A stretch of DNA of 64,000 nucleotides. Source: DATLLN01 sp963809205. Its GTDB lineage: Bacteria > Actinomycetota > Thermoleophilia > Gaiellales > JAICJC01. Positions 23,911-32,594 of the stretch are shown here, piece by piece. The stretch's first letter is position 1, and each line of letters starts with the position of its first letter. The notes under the pieces were generated by a model. It saw only the letters and a program-made list of their open reading frames with translations, did not search any database and was not told where the DNA came from. The stretch is from the NCBI GenBank assembly GCA_963809205.1, contig CAWEIS010000010.1, positions 124,001-188,000 of the forward strand. Direction: 5' to 3'. Both the position numbers and the translations under genes were made by a program.

Positions 23911-25470
23911 ATGCCCGACCGCACCACCGAGAGCAGGATCGCGCGCGTCGAGGAGCTGCGCGACCAGTCCCAGCACGCCGGGACGCCCCGCGCGGTCGAG
24001 CGCCAGCGCGAGCGCGGCAAGCTGCTGGCCCGGGAGCGGGTCGAGCTGCTGCTCGACCCCGGGTCGTTCGTCGAGCTCGACGCGTTCGTCCAGCACCGCA
24101 GCCCGAACTTCAACATGATGGAGAACCGGCCGCTGGGTGATGGGGTGGTCACCGGCCACGGCACCATCGAGGGGCGGCGGGTGTTCGTCTTCTCGCAGGA
24201 CTTCACCGTGTTCGGCGGGTCGCTTGGCGAGGCATTCGCCGAGAAGATCGTGAAGGTGATGGACATGGCGCTGCGCTACCGGTGCCCGCTGATCGGCATC
24301 AACGACTCGGGCGGCGCGCGCATCCAGGAGGGCGTCGTCTCGCTCGCCGGATACGCCGACATCTTCTTCCGCAACGTGCAGGCGTCCGGCGTGGTGCCGC
24401 AGATCTCGCTCGTCATGGGGCCGTGCGCCGGGGGCGCCGTCTACTCGCCGGTGATGACCGACTTCGTGATGATGGTGGAGGAGACGTCGCACATGTTCAT
24501 CACCGGGCCGGAGGTGGTGAAGACGGTGACCGGCGAGGAGGTGACGTTCGAGGACCTGGGCGGCGCGCGCACCCACGCGACGCGGTCGGGCGTCGCCCAC
24601 CTGACGTCGCCCGACGAGAAGTCGCTGATCGAGGACTGCCGCTACCTGCTGTCGTTCCTGCCCCAGTCCAACGAGCAGGGCCCGCCCTGGGAGCCGCCGT
24701 CCGACCCGCCCGGCCGGGAGTCGGAGGAGCTCGACCGGCTGATACCCGACGAGGCAACGAGGCCGTACGACATGCACGACGTGGTCCGGCCGGTGGTGGA
24801 CGACGGCGAGTTCTTCGAGATCCACGAGCGCTGGGCCGAGAACCTGATCTGCGGGTTCGCCCGGCTGGGCGGCCACAGCGTCGGGATCGTGGCCAACCAG
24901 CCGCGGGCCCTTGCGGGCGTGCTCGACATCGACAGCTCGATCAAGGGCGCCCGCTTCGTGCGCACCTGCGACGCGTTCAACATCCCGGTGGTCACCTTCG
25001 TCGACGTCCCCGGGTTCCTGCCCGGCACCGACCAGGAGTGGCGGGGGATCATCCGCCACGGGGCGAAGCTGTTGTACGCCTACTGCGAGGCGACCGTCCC
25101 CAAGCTGACCGTGATCACCCGCAAGGCCTACGGCGGCGCGTACGACGTGATGGGGTCGAAGCACATCGGCGCCGACTTCAACTTCGCCTGGCCGACGGCC
25201 GAGGTCGCCGTGATGGGATCGGACGGCGCCGTCAACATCATCTTCCGCAAGGAGATCGAGACGGCGGACGACCCCGACGCCCGGCGCGCCGACCTCGTCG
25301 AGGAGTACACAGACCGCTTCGCCAACCCGTTCACGGCGGCGGAGCGGGGCTATGTCGACGACGTGATCGCGCCGCGGCGCACCCGGCCGGCGTTGATCGA
25401 GGCGTTGGAGGCGACCCGCGGCAAGCACGTGGATGCGCCCCGGCGCAAGCACGGCAACATCCCGCTGTGA
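23911..25470 (+). CDS. pccB: Acyl-CoA carboxylase beta subunit (propionyl/acetyl-CoA carboxyltransferase)
   Basis: A 519-residue carboxyltransferase that transfers CO2 from carboxybiotin to an acyl-CoA. N- and C-lobes of the crotonase-like fold are both present. The first oxyanion site GPCAGGAVYSP lies near residue 170, and the second, KAYGGAYDVMGSKH, near 404; DSGGARIQEG and VDVPGFLPGT are further family signatures. The length is normal. ATG 23911 begins MPDRTTESRIARVEEL, the usual N-terminus. The biotin carboxylase/carrier subunit follows 93 bp downstream, so the pair forms the enzyme. Substrate choice (propionyl versus acetyl) is not decided by what I can see. The nearby mmsA product, propionyl-CoA, favours propionyl. 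Confidence 0.9.
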   Translation: MPDRTTESRIARVEELRDQSQHAGTPRAVERQRERGKLLARERVELLLDPGSFVELDAFVQHRSPNFNMMENRPLGDGVVTGHGTIEGRRVFVFSQDFTVFGGSLGEAFAEKIVKVMDMALRYRCPLIGINDSGGARIQEGVVSLAGYADIFFRNVQASGVVPQISLVMGPCAGGAVYSPVMTDFVMMVEETSHMFITGPEVVKTVTGEEVTFEDLGGARTHATRSGVAHLTSPDEKSLIEDCRYLLSFLPQSNEQGPPWEPPSDPPGRESEELDRLIPDEATRPYDMHDVVRPVVDDGEFFEIHERWAENLICGFARLGGHSVGIVANQPRALAGVLDIDSSIKGARFVRTCDAFNIPVVTFVDVPGFLPGTDQEWRGIIRHGAKLLYAYCEATVPKLTVITRKAYGGAYDVMGSKHIGADFNFAWPTAEVAVMGSDGAVNIIFRKEIETADDPDARRADLVEEYTDRFANPFTAAERGYVDDVIAPRRTRPALIEALEATRGKHVDAPRRKHGNIPL

Positions 25471-25670
25471 ACGAGCTGCGCATCGAGCCGGCGGCCTCCG
25501 AGGCGGAGTCCGCGGCGATTCGCGCCGCGCTGGCGCAGCTCGGGCACCTAGAATCGGCGCCTCATGTTCGCCAAGGTGCTGGTTGCCAACCGGGGGGAGA
25601 TCGCGATCCGTGTCTTTCGCACGCTGCGGGAGATGGGGATCGGCTCCGTCGCGGTCTACTCCGAAGCTGA
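25467..25670 (+). CDS. Possible acyl-CoA carboxylase epsilon-like small subunit, overlapping the alpha subunit gene
   Basis: A GTG at 25467 overlaps the pccB stop by 4 bp and opens a 67-codon frame starting MNELRIEPAASEAESAAIRA. The first 30 residues look like the short epsilon subunits of actinobacterial acyl-CoA carboxylases (an Arg-hydrophobic-P strand followed by an E-rich helix), which lie between or beside the beta and alpha genes. From 25564 it overlaps the alpha-subunit gene in another frame and becomes unlike any epsilon protein. It may be a truncated or degenerate relic, or chance. The first 90 bp deserve attention; the rest does not. Confidence 0.3.
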   Translation: MNELRIEPAASEAESAAIRAALAQLGHLESAPHVRQGAGCQPGGDRDPCLSHAAGDGDRLRRGLLRS

Positions 25671-27309
25671 CCGCGAGTCCCCGTTCGTTGCCTACGCGGA
25701 CGAGGCATACCTGATCGGCCCCGGCCCGGCCGCGCAGAGCTACCTGATGTCGGAGACGATCGTGCGCACGGCGCTACGGTCGGGCGCCGAAGCGGTGCAT
25801 CCGGGCTTCGGCTTCCTCGCCGAGAACGCCGCCTTCGCCCGCGCCTGCGCGGCGGCGGGCCTGGTGTTCGTCGGGCCGCCGCCGGAGGCGATCGAGTCGA
25901 TGGGCTCCAAGATCGGGGCGCGCCGCCTGATGCAGGAGGCCGGCGTCCCGGTGATCCCGGGTACCCCCGACCCCGTCGAGTCAGCGGCGGCCGCGCTCGA
26001 GGCGGCTGAGGCGATCGGCTACCCGATCGCCGTCAAGGCGGCGGCCGGCGGCGGCGGCAAGGGCATCGAGGTGGCCGCCGGGCCGGACGAGCTGCCCCGC
26101 GCCTACGAGTCGGCCCGGCGGCAGGGCAAGGCGTACTTCGCCGACGACACGGTGTTCCTCGAGCGGTACCTGGACGACCCGCGGCATGTCGAGGTGCAGG
26201 TGCTCGCCGACGCGCATGGGAACGTCATCCACCTCGGCGAGCGCGACTGCACGATCCAGCGCCGCCACCAGAAGATCATCGAGGAGACGCCGTCCCCGGC
26301 GGTCGACCCCGGCCTTCGCGAGCGGATCGGCCGGATCGGCGTGGAGGCCGCACGCGCCGCGGGGTACGTCAACGCCGGCACCGTCGAGGGCCTGCTGTCC
26401 GGCGATGAGTACTTCTTCCTCGAGATGAACACGCGGCTGCAGGTCGAGCACACGATCACCGAGGAGGTGACCGGCCTCGACCTGGTGCGCGAGCAGCTGC
26501 GGATCGCCTGCGGCAAGCCGCTGTCGCTGCGCCAGGAGGACGTCGAGCTGCGCGGCCACTCGATCCAGTGCCGGATCAACGCCGAGGATCCGCTCCGCGA
26601 CTTCGTGCCGACGCCGGGCCGGATCACCCGCTACGTCGAGCCGTCCGGACCCGGCGTGCGGGTCGACTCCGGGGTGGTCGAGGGCTCCGTGATCTCCGAC
26701 CTGTACGACCCGATGATCGCCAAGCTGGTGGTGCTCGGCACCGACCGCGACCACGCCCGCCGGCGGATGCTGCGCGCGCTGTCCGAGTTTCGGGTGGAGG
26801 GCGTCCACTCGCTGATCCCGATCCACGAGGCGATCCTCGAGCACCCGGAGTTCGCCGCCGGTGGCACCCTGCGCGAGTTCGTCGAGGGCGGCGGCTATGC
26901 GCGCAGCGCCGAGCCGGCGGGCCCCGAGCTGAACGGCGCCGGGCCGGCCGCCGAGCGGGAGGCGCGCACGGTGCCGGTCGAGGTCGACGGCCGCCGGTTC
27001 GTCGTCACGGTCGTCGAGCCCGAGCATCCCGGCAGGACGCGGCTGCGGGCCCGCCGCGCGGCGATGGCCGAGCGGGCCGCGCGCCAGCAGGGGGCGGTGG
27101 ACGTCGTCCGCAGCCCGATGCAGGGCACCGTGCTCAAGGTCAACGCCGAGGTCGGCGATGAGGTCGCCGCCGGCCAGGTGCTGGTGGTGGTCGAGGCGAT
27201 GAAGATGGAGAACGAGATCGTCGCGCGCGACACCGGCCGGGTCGAGGAGATCGCGGTCGCTCCGGGCGACCAGGTGACCAGCGGCCAGCTGCTCATCCGC
27301 ATCGCCTGA
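25564..27309 (+). CDS. pccA: Acyl-CoA carboxylase alpha subunit: biotin carboxylase plus biotin carrier domain
   Basis: A 581-residue protein that carboxylates biotin at the expense of ATP and carries it to the beta subunit. Biotin carboxylase begins at once (MFAKVLVANRGEIAIRVFRT), with the ATP-grasp glycine loop AAAGGGGKGIEVA near residue 162 and EMNTRLQVEHTITEEVTG in the active site. The C-terminal carrier domain has the biotinylation motif VEAMKMENEI, with the lysine near 547. The length and domain order are normal. TAGAAT at 25549-25554 lies 9 nt before ATG 25564, so a separate nearly leaderless transcript is possible in addition to read-through from pccB. Confidence 0.9.
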   Translation: MFAKVLVANRGEIAIRVFRTLREMGIGSVAVYSEADRESPFVAYADEAYLIGPGPAAQSYLMSETIVRTALRSGAEAVHPGFGFLAENAAFARACAAAGLVFVGPPPEAIESMGSKIGARRLMQEAGVPVIPGTPDPVESAAAALEAAEAIGYPIAVKAAAGGGGKGIEVAAGPDELPRAYESARRQGKAYFADDTVFLERYLDDPRHVEVQVLADAHGNVIHLGERDCTIQRRHQKIIEETPSPAVDPGLRERIGRIGVEAARAAGYVNAGTVEGLLSGDEYFFLEMNTRLQVEHTITEEVTGLDLVREQLRIACGKPLSLRQEDVELRGHSIQCRINAEDPLRDFVPTPGRITRYVEPSGPGVRVDSGVVEGSVISDLYDPMIAKLVVLGTDRDHARRRMLRALSEFRVEGVHSLIPIHEAILEHPEFAAGGTLREFVEGGGYARSAEPAGPELNGAGPAAEREARTVPVEVDGRRFVVTVVEPEHPGRTRLRARRAAMAERAARQQGAVDVVRSPMQGTVLKVNAEVGDEVAAGQVLVVVEAMKMENEIVARDTGRVEEIAVAPGDQVTSGQLLIRIA

Positions 27310-27396
27310 AAGCGGCCGATACGGTGACATCGGCGACGACGTCTGGCTGACCGGTTACGGTATCGTTGAACCCCTCGTCGTACCCGGAATTTCCGC

Positions 27397-27424
27397 TTGC
27401 ACGGCGTTGGGTTTGGTGTATGCT
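27397..27424 (+). promoter_or_regulatory. Promoter of the initiating glycosyltransferase gene
   Basis: TTGCAC (27397-27402) and TATGCT (27419-27424) with a 16-nt spacer, in the 151-bp gap after the carboxylase. The leader of about 30 nt carries a G-rich ribosome site (27449-27455) before ATG 27461. Confidence 0.55.
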
Positions 27425-27460
27425 CGACTTGGCAGGGATACCGTTAGCGGGGGGCAAGGC

Positions 27461-29038
27461 ATGCTCGATCAAGAGCCGGATATCCGGTCGCTACCGACGC
27501 CGGACATCGGTTCTCATGGCGAGTCCGAAGGGGCACAGACAAACGGCCATGCGACCGTTCATTCAATCGTCAGGGCGCCAGAGCCCGGGCAGGTGATAGC
27601 AGTCGGCGACCATCGCGCCGGCATCGTCCGGCGGTCGCTGGTGATGGCCGACGCGCTCGGTCTGACGCTCGCGTATCTGCTGGCTGCGGCGGTGGCCGGC
27701 ATGGTGGCTTCAGAGCCAACGTTTGCTTTCCTGGCGACACTGCCGCTGTGGATCGGTCTGGCCTCGCTGTACGGCCTCTACGAGCGCGACGTCAAGCGCG
27801 TCGATCACACGACCGCCGACGACTTCGCATCGATCTTCCACCTGGTCACCGTCGGCTCGGTCGCGTTCTTCGGCGGCACGGCACTGTTCGGGGTGGAGCA
27901 CATCGAGATTTCGGCCATCGGGCTGTTCTGGGTGTCCGCGATGTTGCTGATGGCAGCTCTGCGAGCCGGTACCCGCGCGTGGTTCCGCCGGCGTTACTCG
28001 TTCCGCGAGAACGTCGTCATCATCGGCGCGGGCTACGTCGGCCAGCTGGTCGCGCGCAAGCTGCGCCAGCATCCCGAGTACGGGCTGACGCCCGTCGGGT
28101 TCGTCGACGCCGACCCCAAGGACCGCTGGAACGACCTCGAAGACCTCGAGCTGCTGGGCGAGCTCGACGACCTGCCGGACCTCGTCAGCCGGTACGGCGC
28201 GAAGCGCGTGATCGTTGCCTTCTCGCAGGATTCGATGGCGGACATCCTCGAGGTGACCCGCCTGGTGAAGGATCTCGACATCCAGGTCGACATCGTCCCT
28301 CGCCTCTTCGAGATCCTGGGGCCGGGCGTCGAGCTGCACATGGTCGAGGGCCTACCGCTGGTCGGCGTCCGGCCGCCGAGCCTGTCGAAGACGGCGCTCG
28401 CCGTGAAGCGGGCGATGGACGTCGTCGTCTCCGTCGCGGCGCTCACGCTGCTGTCGCCGGTGCTGATCTTCATCGCGCTGCGCATCCGGTTCGCCCGCAA
28501 CGGCGGCGGCCCGGTGCTGTACCGCCACGAGCGGATCGGCAAGGGCGGCCGGCCGTTCCGGCTGTACAAGTTCCGGACGATGCACAAGGAGTTCTGCCGC
28601 GGCCCCGGCTTCGGGGGCGAGGAGGCGGAGGCGAAGTTCCGCGAGCTGATGGACGACCCGAAGTACCGGCAGCAGATGGAGACGGCGTACAAGCTGACGG
28701 ACGACCCGCGCGTCACGCCCTTCGGCAACTTCCTGCGTCGCTGGTCGCTCGACGAGCTGCCGCAGCTGCTGAACGTCGTCAAGGGTGACATCAGTCTGGT
28801 CGGCCCGCGGCCGATCACCACGGACGAGTTGGGCCGCTACGGCACGCACACCGCCGCGCTGCTCAACGTGCGGCCGGGCGTCACCGGGTACTGGCAGATC
28901 AACGGCCGCTCGAACGTGAGCTACGAGGAGCGGGTGCGGCTCGACATGGCGTATGTCGGCAGCTGGTCGGTCAAGCTCGACCTGACCATCCTGGCGAAGA
29001 CGCTGCGCATCCTCACCTCGAACCACGGCGCCGTGTAG
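27461..29038 (+). CDS. Exopolysaccharide initiating transferase (polyprenyl glycosylphosphotransferase, WbaP/CpsE type)
   Basis: A 525-residue membrane enzyme that transfers a sugar-1-phosphate to undecaprenyl phosphate, the first step of glycan assembly. After a soluble N-tail come about four helices, then a CoA-binding-like Rossmann domain (VVIIGAGYVGQLVARKL near residue 186), a re-entrant helix (VVVSVAALTLLSPVLIF) and the catalytic bacterial sugar transferase domain. Catalytic-domain motifs are RLYKFRTMHKE (near 368), RRWSLDELPQLLNVVKGD (near 428), GPRP and VRPGVTGYWQINGRS. ATG 27461 has a G-rich ribosome site; upstream in-frame codons have none. It lies 4.3 kb from the polymerase gene and probably primes the same glycan. 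Confidence 0.9.
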   Translation: MLDQEPDIRSLPTPDIGSHGESEGAQTNGHATVHSIVRAPEPGQVIAVGDHRAGIVRRSLVMADALGLTLAYLLAAAVAGMVASEPTFAFLATLPLWIGLASLYGLYERDVKRVDHTTADDFASIFHLVTVGSVAFFGGTALFGVEHIEISAIGLFWVSAMLLMAALRAGTRAWFRRRYSFRENVVIIGAGYVGQLVARKLRQHPEYGLTPVGFVDADPKDRWNDLEDLELLGELDDLPDLVSRYGAKRVIVAFSQDSMADILEVTRLVKDLDIQVDIVPRLFEILGPGVELHMVEGLPLVGVRPPSLSKTALAVKRAMDVVVSVAALTLLSPVLIFIALRIRFARNGGGPVLYRHERIGKGGRPFRLYKFRTMHKEFCRGPGFGGEEAEAKFRELMDDPKYRQQMETAYKLTDDPRVTPFGNFLRRWSLDELPQLLNVVKGDISLVGPRPITTDELGRYGTHTAALLNVRPGVTGYWQINGRSNVSYEERVRLDMAYVGSWSVKLDLTILAKTLRILTSNHGAV

Positions 29039-29056
29039 CCGCGCTGGGCCGGGGGA

Positions 29057-29524
29057 TCAGCGGCCGTGGCACCGCTTGAACTTCTTCCCTGACCCGCAGG
29101 GGCAGGGATCGTTTCGGCCGACGCTGCCGCCGCCGAGAACCAGCCCCGGGTCGGGCATGCCCTCCGGCACCGCCTCGCCGCCCAGGTCTCGCGCCGAGCG
29201 GAGCCGCTCCAGCTCGCGCAGATCGTCGTGATCGAGGGTCAGCACCAGCTCCACGGGCTCGGCGGCCGGCCCGCTGAGGCCGAGCTCGTCGAGCAGCTCG
29301 CCGGCCCGCTCGGCGGTCAGGCCGCCGGCATCGGCCGGCAGGTCGATGCGAGAGGGGCAGACCAAGCGGAAGCGCTCCCACCGTTCGCGGTCCTCATCGC
29401 TGGGACCGGCCACGAGCCGCTTGCGGAGCGCCCGCCGCTCGGCCGAGCCGCCGAGTCGCGCGGCGTGGGCCTCGAGCAGCTCGTTGGGCAGCCAGGCCGC
29501 CCAGCCTGAGTCGATCAGCGACAT
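29057..29524 (-). CDS. SEC-C zinc-binding motif protein
   Basis: A 155-residue protein ending in RNDPCPCGSGKKFKRCHG, the SEC-C motif that binds zinc and in SecA contacts SecB or ribosomes. The remaining sequence is acidic and helical (WERFRLVCPSRIDLPAD, ELVLTLDHDDLRELERL), with no recognised enzyme domain. ATG 29524 is exactly 6 nt downstream of TATGCT on the minus strand, so it is likely leaderless. It follows the PucR gene by 22 bp on the same strand. Function is unknown; many such proteins are stand-alone. Confidence 0.75.
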   Translation of the reverse strand: MSLIDSGWAAWLPNELLEAHAARLGGSAERRALRKRLVAGPSDEDRERWERFRLVCPSRIDLPADAGGLTAERAGELLDELGLSGPAAEPVELVLTLDHDDLRELERLRSARDLGGEAVPEGMPDPGLVLGGGSVGRNDPCPCGSGKKFKRCHGR

Positions 29525-29530
29525 GCGGTG

Positions 29531-29536
29531 AGCATA
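29531..29536 (-). promoter_or_regulatory. -10 element TATGCT for the SEC-C gene
   Basis: TATGCT on the minus strand, 6 nt before ATG 29524 and without a ribosome site. It sits in the 22-bp gap after the PucR gene. Confidence 0.45.
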
Positions 29537-29546
29537 GGTGCCGCCG

Positions 29547-30989
29547 TCAGCCGTGTGCCAGCTCGGCCATGCGCAGCACCCAGATCTCCAGCGAGAGCTC
29601 GACGCGTGTCTGCGGCAGGTCGGGATCGAGGCGGTGGCGTGCGGCGAGCGCCGACAGCCGCTCGTACAGTCGCTGCCGCGAGATCCGCATCCGCCGCGCC
29701 GCCGCCGACTTCGACCAGCCCGTCGCCACCAGCGACTCGACCAGGTGCGCCTCGGAGTCCGAGAACCGTGGATCGACCCGCTCGCCGGAAAGCACGTCGC
29801 GCGCGACGCCGCCGAGCGCGCCCAACTCCGAGCCGTGACGCACCGGCGTCGCCGTCGCCGCGGCCACCAGGCACGCGCGCTCGGCACCGGCCAGCGCGTC
29901 TCGCACCTGCCACGGCTCGCCGCCGCGGGAGTCGATCCCGACCGCGCCGGCCCCGCGGCGGACGAGGTCGCGGGCGATCGCCCATGGGTCGTCGTCGCCC
30001 CGCATCGCAACCAGCGCGGTGTCGCCGTCGACCAGCGCATCCACTCCCAGCCGTTCGAGCTGCGCCAGCGATCCGCGGGCGCGCACGGCCCACAGCGATG
30101 CGCGCGAGAGGTCGACGCCCACCGACCGTGCGCGGCGGACGACGTCGGACGCCGTCCCGCCGCGACCCTCGGCGAGCCGCTGCAGCAGCCGCGCCCGCTC
30201 GGCCGACGGCTCCTCGTCGCCCGGCGGCTGCGCCGCAAGCGCCACCGAGAGCAGGAACGACGCCTCGTCCACGGCCAGGGAATCCAGCTCGTCCGCCATC
30301 CGCGCCAGCACGTGCAGCCGCGCGCCCGGGTTGACGGAACGCGTCAGCAGCGGCGTGGGCAGCCGCTGGCGGCGGCGATCCAGCGCGTCCATGAAGGCAA
30401 CGTCGAGCCCGTCCTCGGGTGACGCCGCGATCGGCGTGCGGTCGAATCGCTCGAGCAGCACCTGTGCGTTCAGCGCGTCGCCCAGCGCCGCCACCAGGCC
30501 GGCTGGGCCAAGCCCTTCGCGCGCCGCCTCGCGGAGCTGCGCCTGCAGCGAGACGGCCCGCCGCAGTGTGGCCAGCTCGCTCGCCACCAGCCGCTCCTGG
30601 ACGACGTGGGTGATGTCGACGAACCGCACCGGAGTGCCGAAGACGACCAGCGGCAGCTCGTGCCGCCGGCAGGCCGCGGCCAGCGCGTCGACGGGGGCGT
30701 GGCTGGACTCGAACCCGATCCCTGCGGCACCCGACCGGGCCGCACCCGCCACCAGCGCGTCGACCTCGCCGGCAGGCATCCCCGCCAGGGCGATCCCGGT
30801 GGTCAGCAGGAACTCGCCCCCGCGCAGCATTCCGGCGATCGCCGGCGTCTCGAACACGTGCACCCACTCGACCCGGTTCCCCAGCCGGTGGGGCGCGGCG
30901 GCCACGCTGACGTCGGCCTCGCGCACCGCCGGCAGCTTCAGGAGGTCGCCGACCGTCAGGACAGAGTGTTCCGAAATAGGCGGGATCAT
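29547..30989 (-). CDS. PucR-family transcriptional regulator
   Basis: A 480-residue regulator. The N-terminal purine-catabolism (PucR) sensor domain spans about residues 10-130 (VGDLLKLPAVREADV, LLTTGIAL). A linker with a GGDEF-like-fold remnant follows. The C-terminal helix-turn-helix of the PucR/CdaR type is near residue 420 onward (GWSKSAAARRMRISRQRLYE). It is divergent from mmsA with 81 bp between starts, so it is a natural candidate regulator of that gene. Its own -10 TACACT lies exactly 6 nt before ATG 30989. An 11-bp direct repeat covers that -10 and the first codons, suggesting autoregulation. Effector unknown. Confidence 0.85.
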   Translation of the reverse strand: MIPPISEHSVLTVGDLLKLPAVREADVSVAAAPHRLGNRVEWVHVFETPAIAGMLRGGEFLLTTGIALAGMPAGEVDALVAGAARSGAAGIGFESSHAPVDALAAACRRHELPLVVFGTPVRFVDITHVVQERLVASELATLRRAVSLQAQLREAAREGLGPAGLVAALGDALNAQVLLERFDRTPIAASPEDGLDVAFMDALDRRRQRLPTPLLTRSVNPGARLHVLARMADELDSLAVDEASFLLSVALAAQPPGDEEPSAERARLLQRLAEGRGGTASDVVRRARSVGVDLSRASLWAVRARGSLAQLERLGVDALVDGDTALVAMRGDDDPWAIARDLVRRGAGAVGIDSRGGEPWQVRDALAGAERACLVAAATATPVRHGSELGALGGVARDVLSGERVDPRFSDSEAHLVESLVATGWSKSAAARRMRISRQRLYERLSALAARHRLDPDLPQTRVELSLEIWVLRMAELAHG

Positions 30990-31000
30990 GGACAGAGTGT
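30959..31000. promoter_or_regulatory. Direct repeat operator candidate at the pucR promoter
   Basis: GGACAGAGTGT occurs at 30959-30969 and again at 30990-31000, 31 bp apart (three helical turns). The outer copy overlaps the PucR gene's -10 hexamer (TACACT, minus strand, 30996-31001). The inner copy is inside its codons 7-10. Confidence 0.5.
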
Positions 31001-31070
31001 AAAGGAGCGGTCGCCCGGTCGCTGGTGTTGACTACGTGGCGACACACCACGCCCCAAGGAGCTGATCGCC

Positions 31071-32588
31071 GTGCCGACCGAGACCACCACCGAAACCCGC
31101 CTGCTGGGCAACTACATCGGCGGCCGCTGGGTGCCGGCCGGTGCCGAGTCCGCTGCGTTGGACGTCACCAACCCGGCGACCGGCGAGAGGCTTGCACGGG
31201 TGCCGCTCTCCGGGGCAGCCGATGTCGACGCCGCCGTCGCCGCCGCCCGCGACGCGTTCCCCGGGTGGCGCAGCCGCTCGACGATCGAGCGCGCGCGCTG
31301 GCTGTTCCGCTTTCGCCAGGTGATGGAGGCGCACCAGGACGAGCTGGCGCGGTCGGTGACCCGCGAGATGGGTAAGACGCTGCCGGACGCCCGCGCCGAG
31401 GTCGGCCGCGCGATCGAGATGATCGAGGCCGCGTCGGCCGTCCCGCAGACGATGCAGGGCCGCATCCTCGAGAACGTCGCAACGGCCGTCGACACCGAGA
31501 CGATCCGCCAGCCGGTCGGCGTCTGCGCGGCGATCGTGCCGTTCAACTTCCCGGCGATGGTGCCATTCTGGTTCCTGCCCTTCGCGATCGCGTGCGGCAA
31601 CACGTTCATCCTCAAGCCCTCGGAGCAGGTGCCGCTCACGCAGGAGCTGGTGTTCAACCTGATCGACGACGCGGGTGGGCTGCCGGATGGCGTCGTCAAT
31701 CTGGTCAACGGCTCGGTCGACGTGGTCAACGGCATCCTCGACCATCCCGGCATCGACGCCGTCTCGTTCGTCGGCTCGGCCAAGGTCGCCAAGTACGTGT
31801 ACGAGCGCTCGGCCGCCGCCGGCAAGCGCGTCCAGGCGCTGGGCGGCGCGAAGAACTTCATGGTCGTGATGCCCGACGCGGTCATGGACCGCACCGTCTC
31901 GAACATCCTGGGCAGCGCGTTCGGCGCCGCCGGCCAGCGCTGCATGGCCGGGTCGGTGGTGGTCGCGGTGGGCGACGCGAAGGGGCCGCTGCTCGAGCAG
32001 TTGAAGGCGCGCACCGAGGCGCTCGCGGTTGGCGACGGACTGGCCGACGGCACCGATGTCGGGCCGGTCGTCTCGACCACGTCGCGCGACCGGATCCTGG
32101 GCTGGATCGACCGCGGGCTGGAGGAGGGCGCGACGATGGTCGTCGACGGCCGCTCGCCGGGCGCCGATCCGGACGGCGCATTCGTCGGGCCGACGATCCT
32201 GGCCGACGTCACCGCGGACATGGAGATCGCCCAGGAGGAGATCTTCGGCCCGGTGCTGTCGGTGATCCACGCCGACTCGCTGGACGAGGCGATCGGCATC
32301 GTCAACGCCAGCCGCTACGGCAACGGGACGTCGATCTTCACCGAGTCGGGCGCAGCCGTCCGCCGCTACCGGCACGACGTCGAGGTCGGCATGATCGGCG
32401 TCAACGTCGGCGTCGCCGCTCCGGTTGCGTTCTTCCCGTTCTCCGGATGGAAGGGCTCGTTCTTCGGCGACCTGCACGCGCACGGCGCGGACGCCGTCGA
32501 TTTCTACACGCGCAAGAAGACGATCACGACGCGCTGGTTCTCGGGCGGCGAGACCGGCCGCTTCTTCGTCGAGCACGGCGAGCGTTAG
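31071..32588 (+). CDS. mmsA: CoA-acylating methylmalonate-semialdehyde dehydrogenase
   Basis: A 505-residue aldehyde dehydrogenase of the MmsA type, which converts methylmalonate semialdehyde to propionyl-CoA (or malonate semialdehyde to acetyl-CoA) with NAD and CoA, releasing CO2. Signatures are NYIGGRWVPA at the N-terminus, PFNFPAMVPFWFLPFAIACG, the nucleophile GQRCMAGS (Cys near 290) and the MmsA-specific PFSGWKGSFFGDLHAHG. AAGGAG (31056-31061) precedes GTG 31071. The length is normal. It is flanked by a divergent PucR and a convergent Lrp regulator, and sits in a block with an aminotransferase and acyl-CoA enzymes. This fits valine, beta-aminoisobutyrate or beta-alanine breakdown. Confidence 0.9.
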   Translation: MPTETTTETRLLGNYIGGRWVPAGAESAALDVTNPATGERLARVPLSGAADVDAAVAAARDAFPGWRSRSTIERARWLFRFRQVMEAHQDELARSVTREMGKTLPDARAEVGRAIEMIEAASAVPQTMQGRILENVATAVDTETIRQPVGVCAAIVPFNFPAMVPFWFLPFAIACGNTFILKPSEQVPLTQELVFNLIDDAGGLPDGVVNLVNGSVDVVNGILDHPGIDAVSFVGSAKVAKYVYERSAAAGKRVQALGGAKNFMVVMPDAVMDRTVSNILGSAFGAAGQRCMAGSVVVAVGDAKGPLLEQLKARTEALAVGDGLADGTDVGPVVSTTSRDRILGWIDRGLEEGATMVVDGRSPGADPDGAFVGPTILADVTADMEIAQEEIFGPVLSVIHADSLDEAIGIVNASRYGNGTSIFTESGAAVRRYRHDVEVGMIGVNVGVAAPVAFFPFSGWKGSFFGDLHAHGADAVDFYTRKKTITTRWFSGGETGRFFVEHGER

Positions 32589-32594
32589 ACGGTG

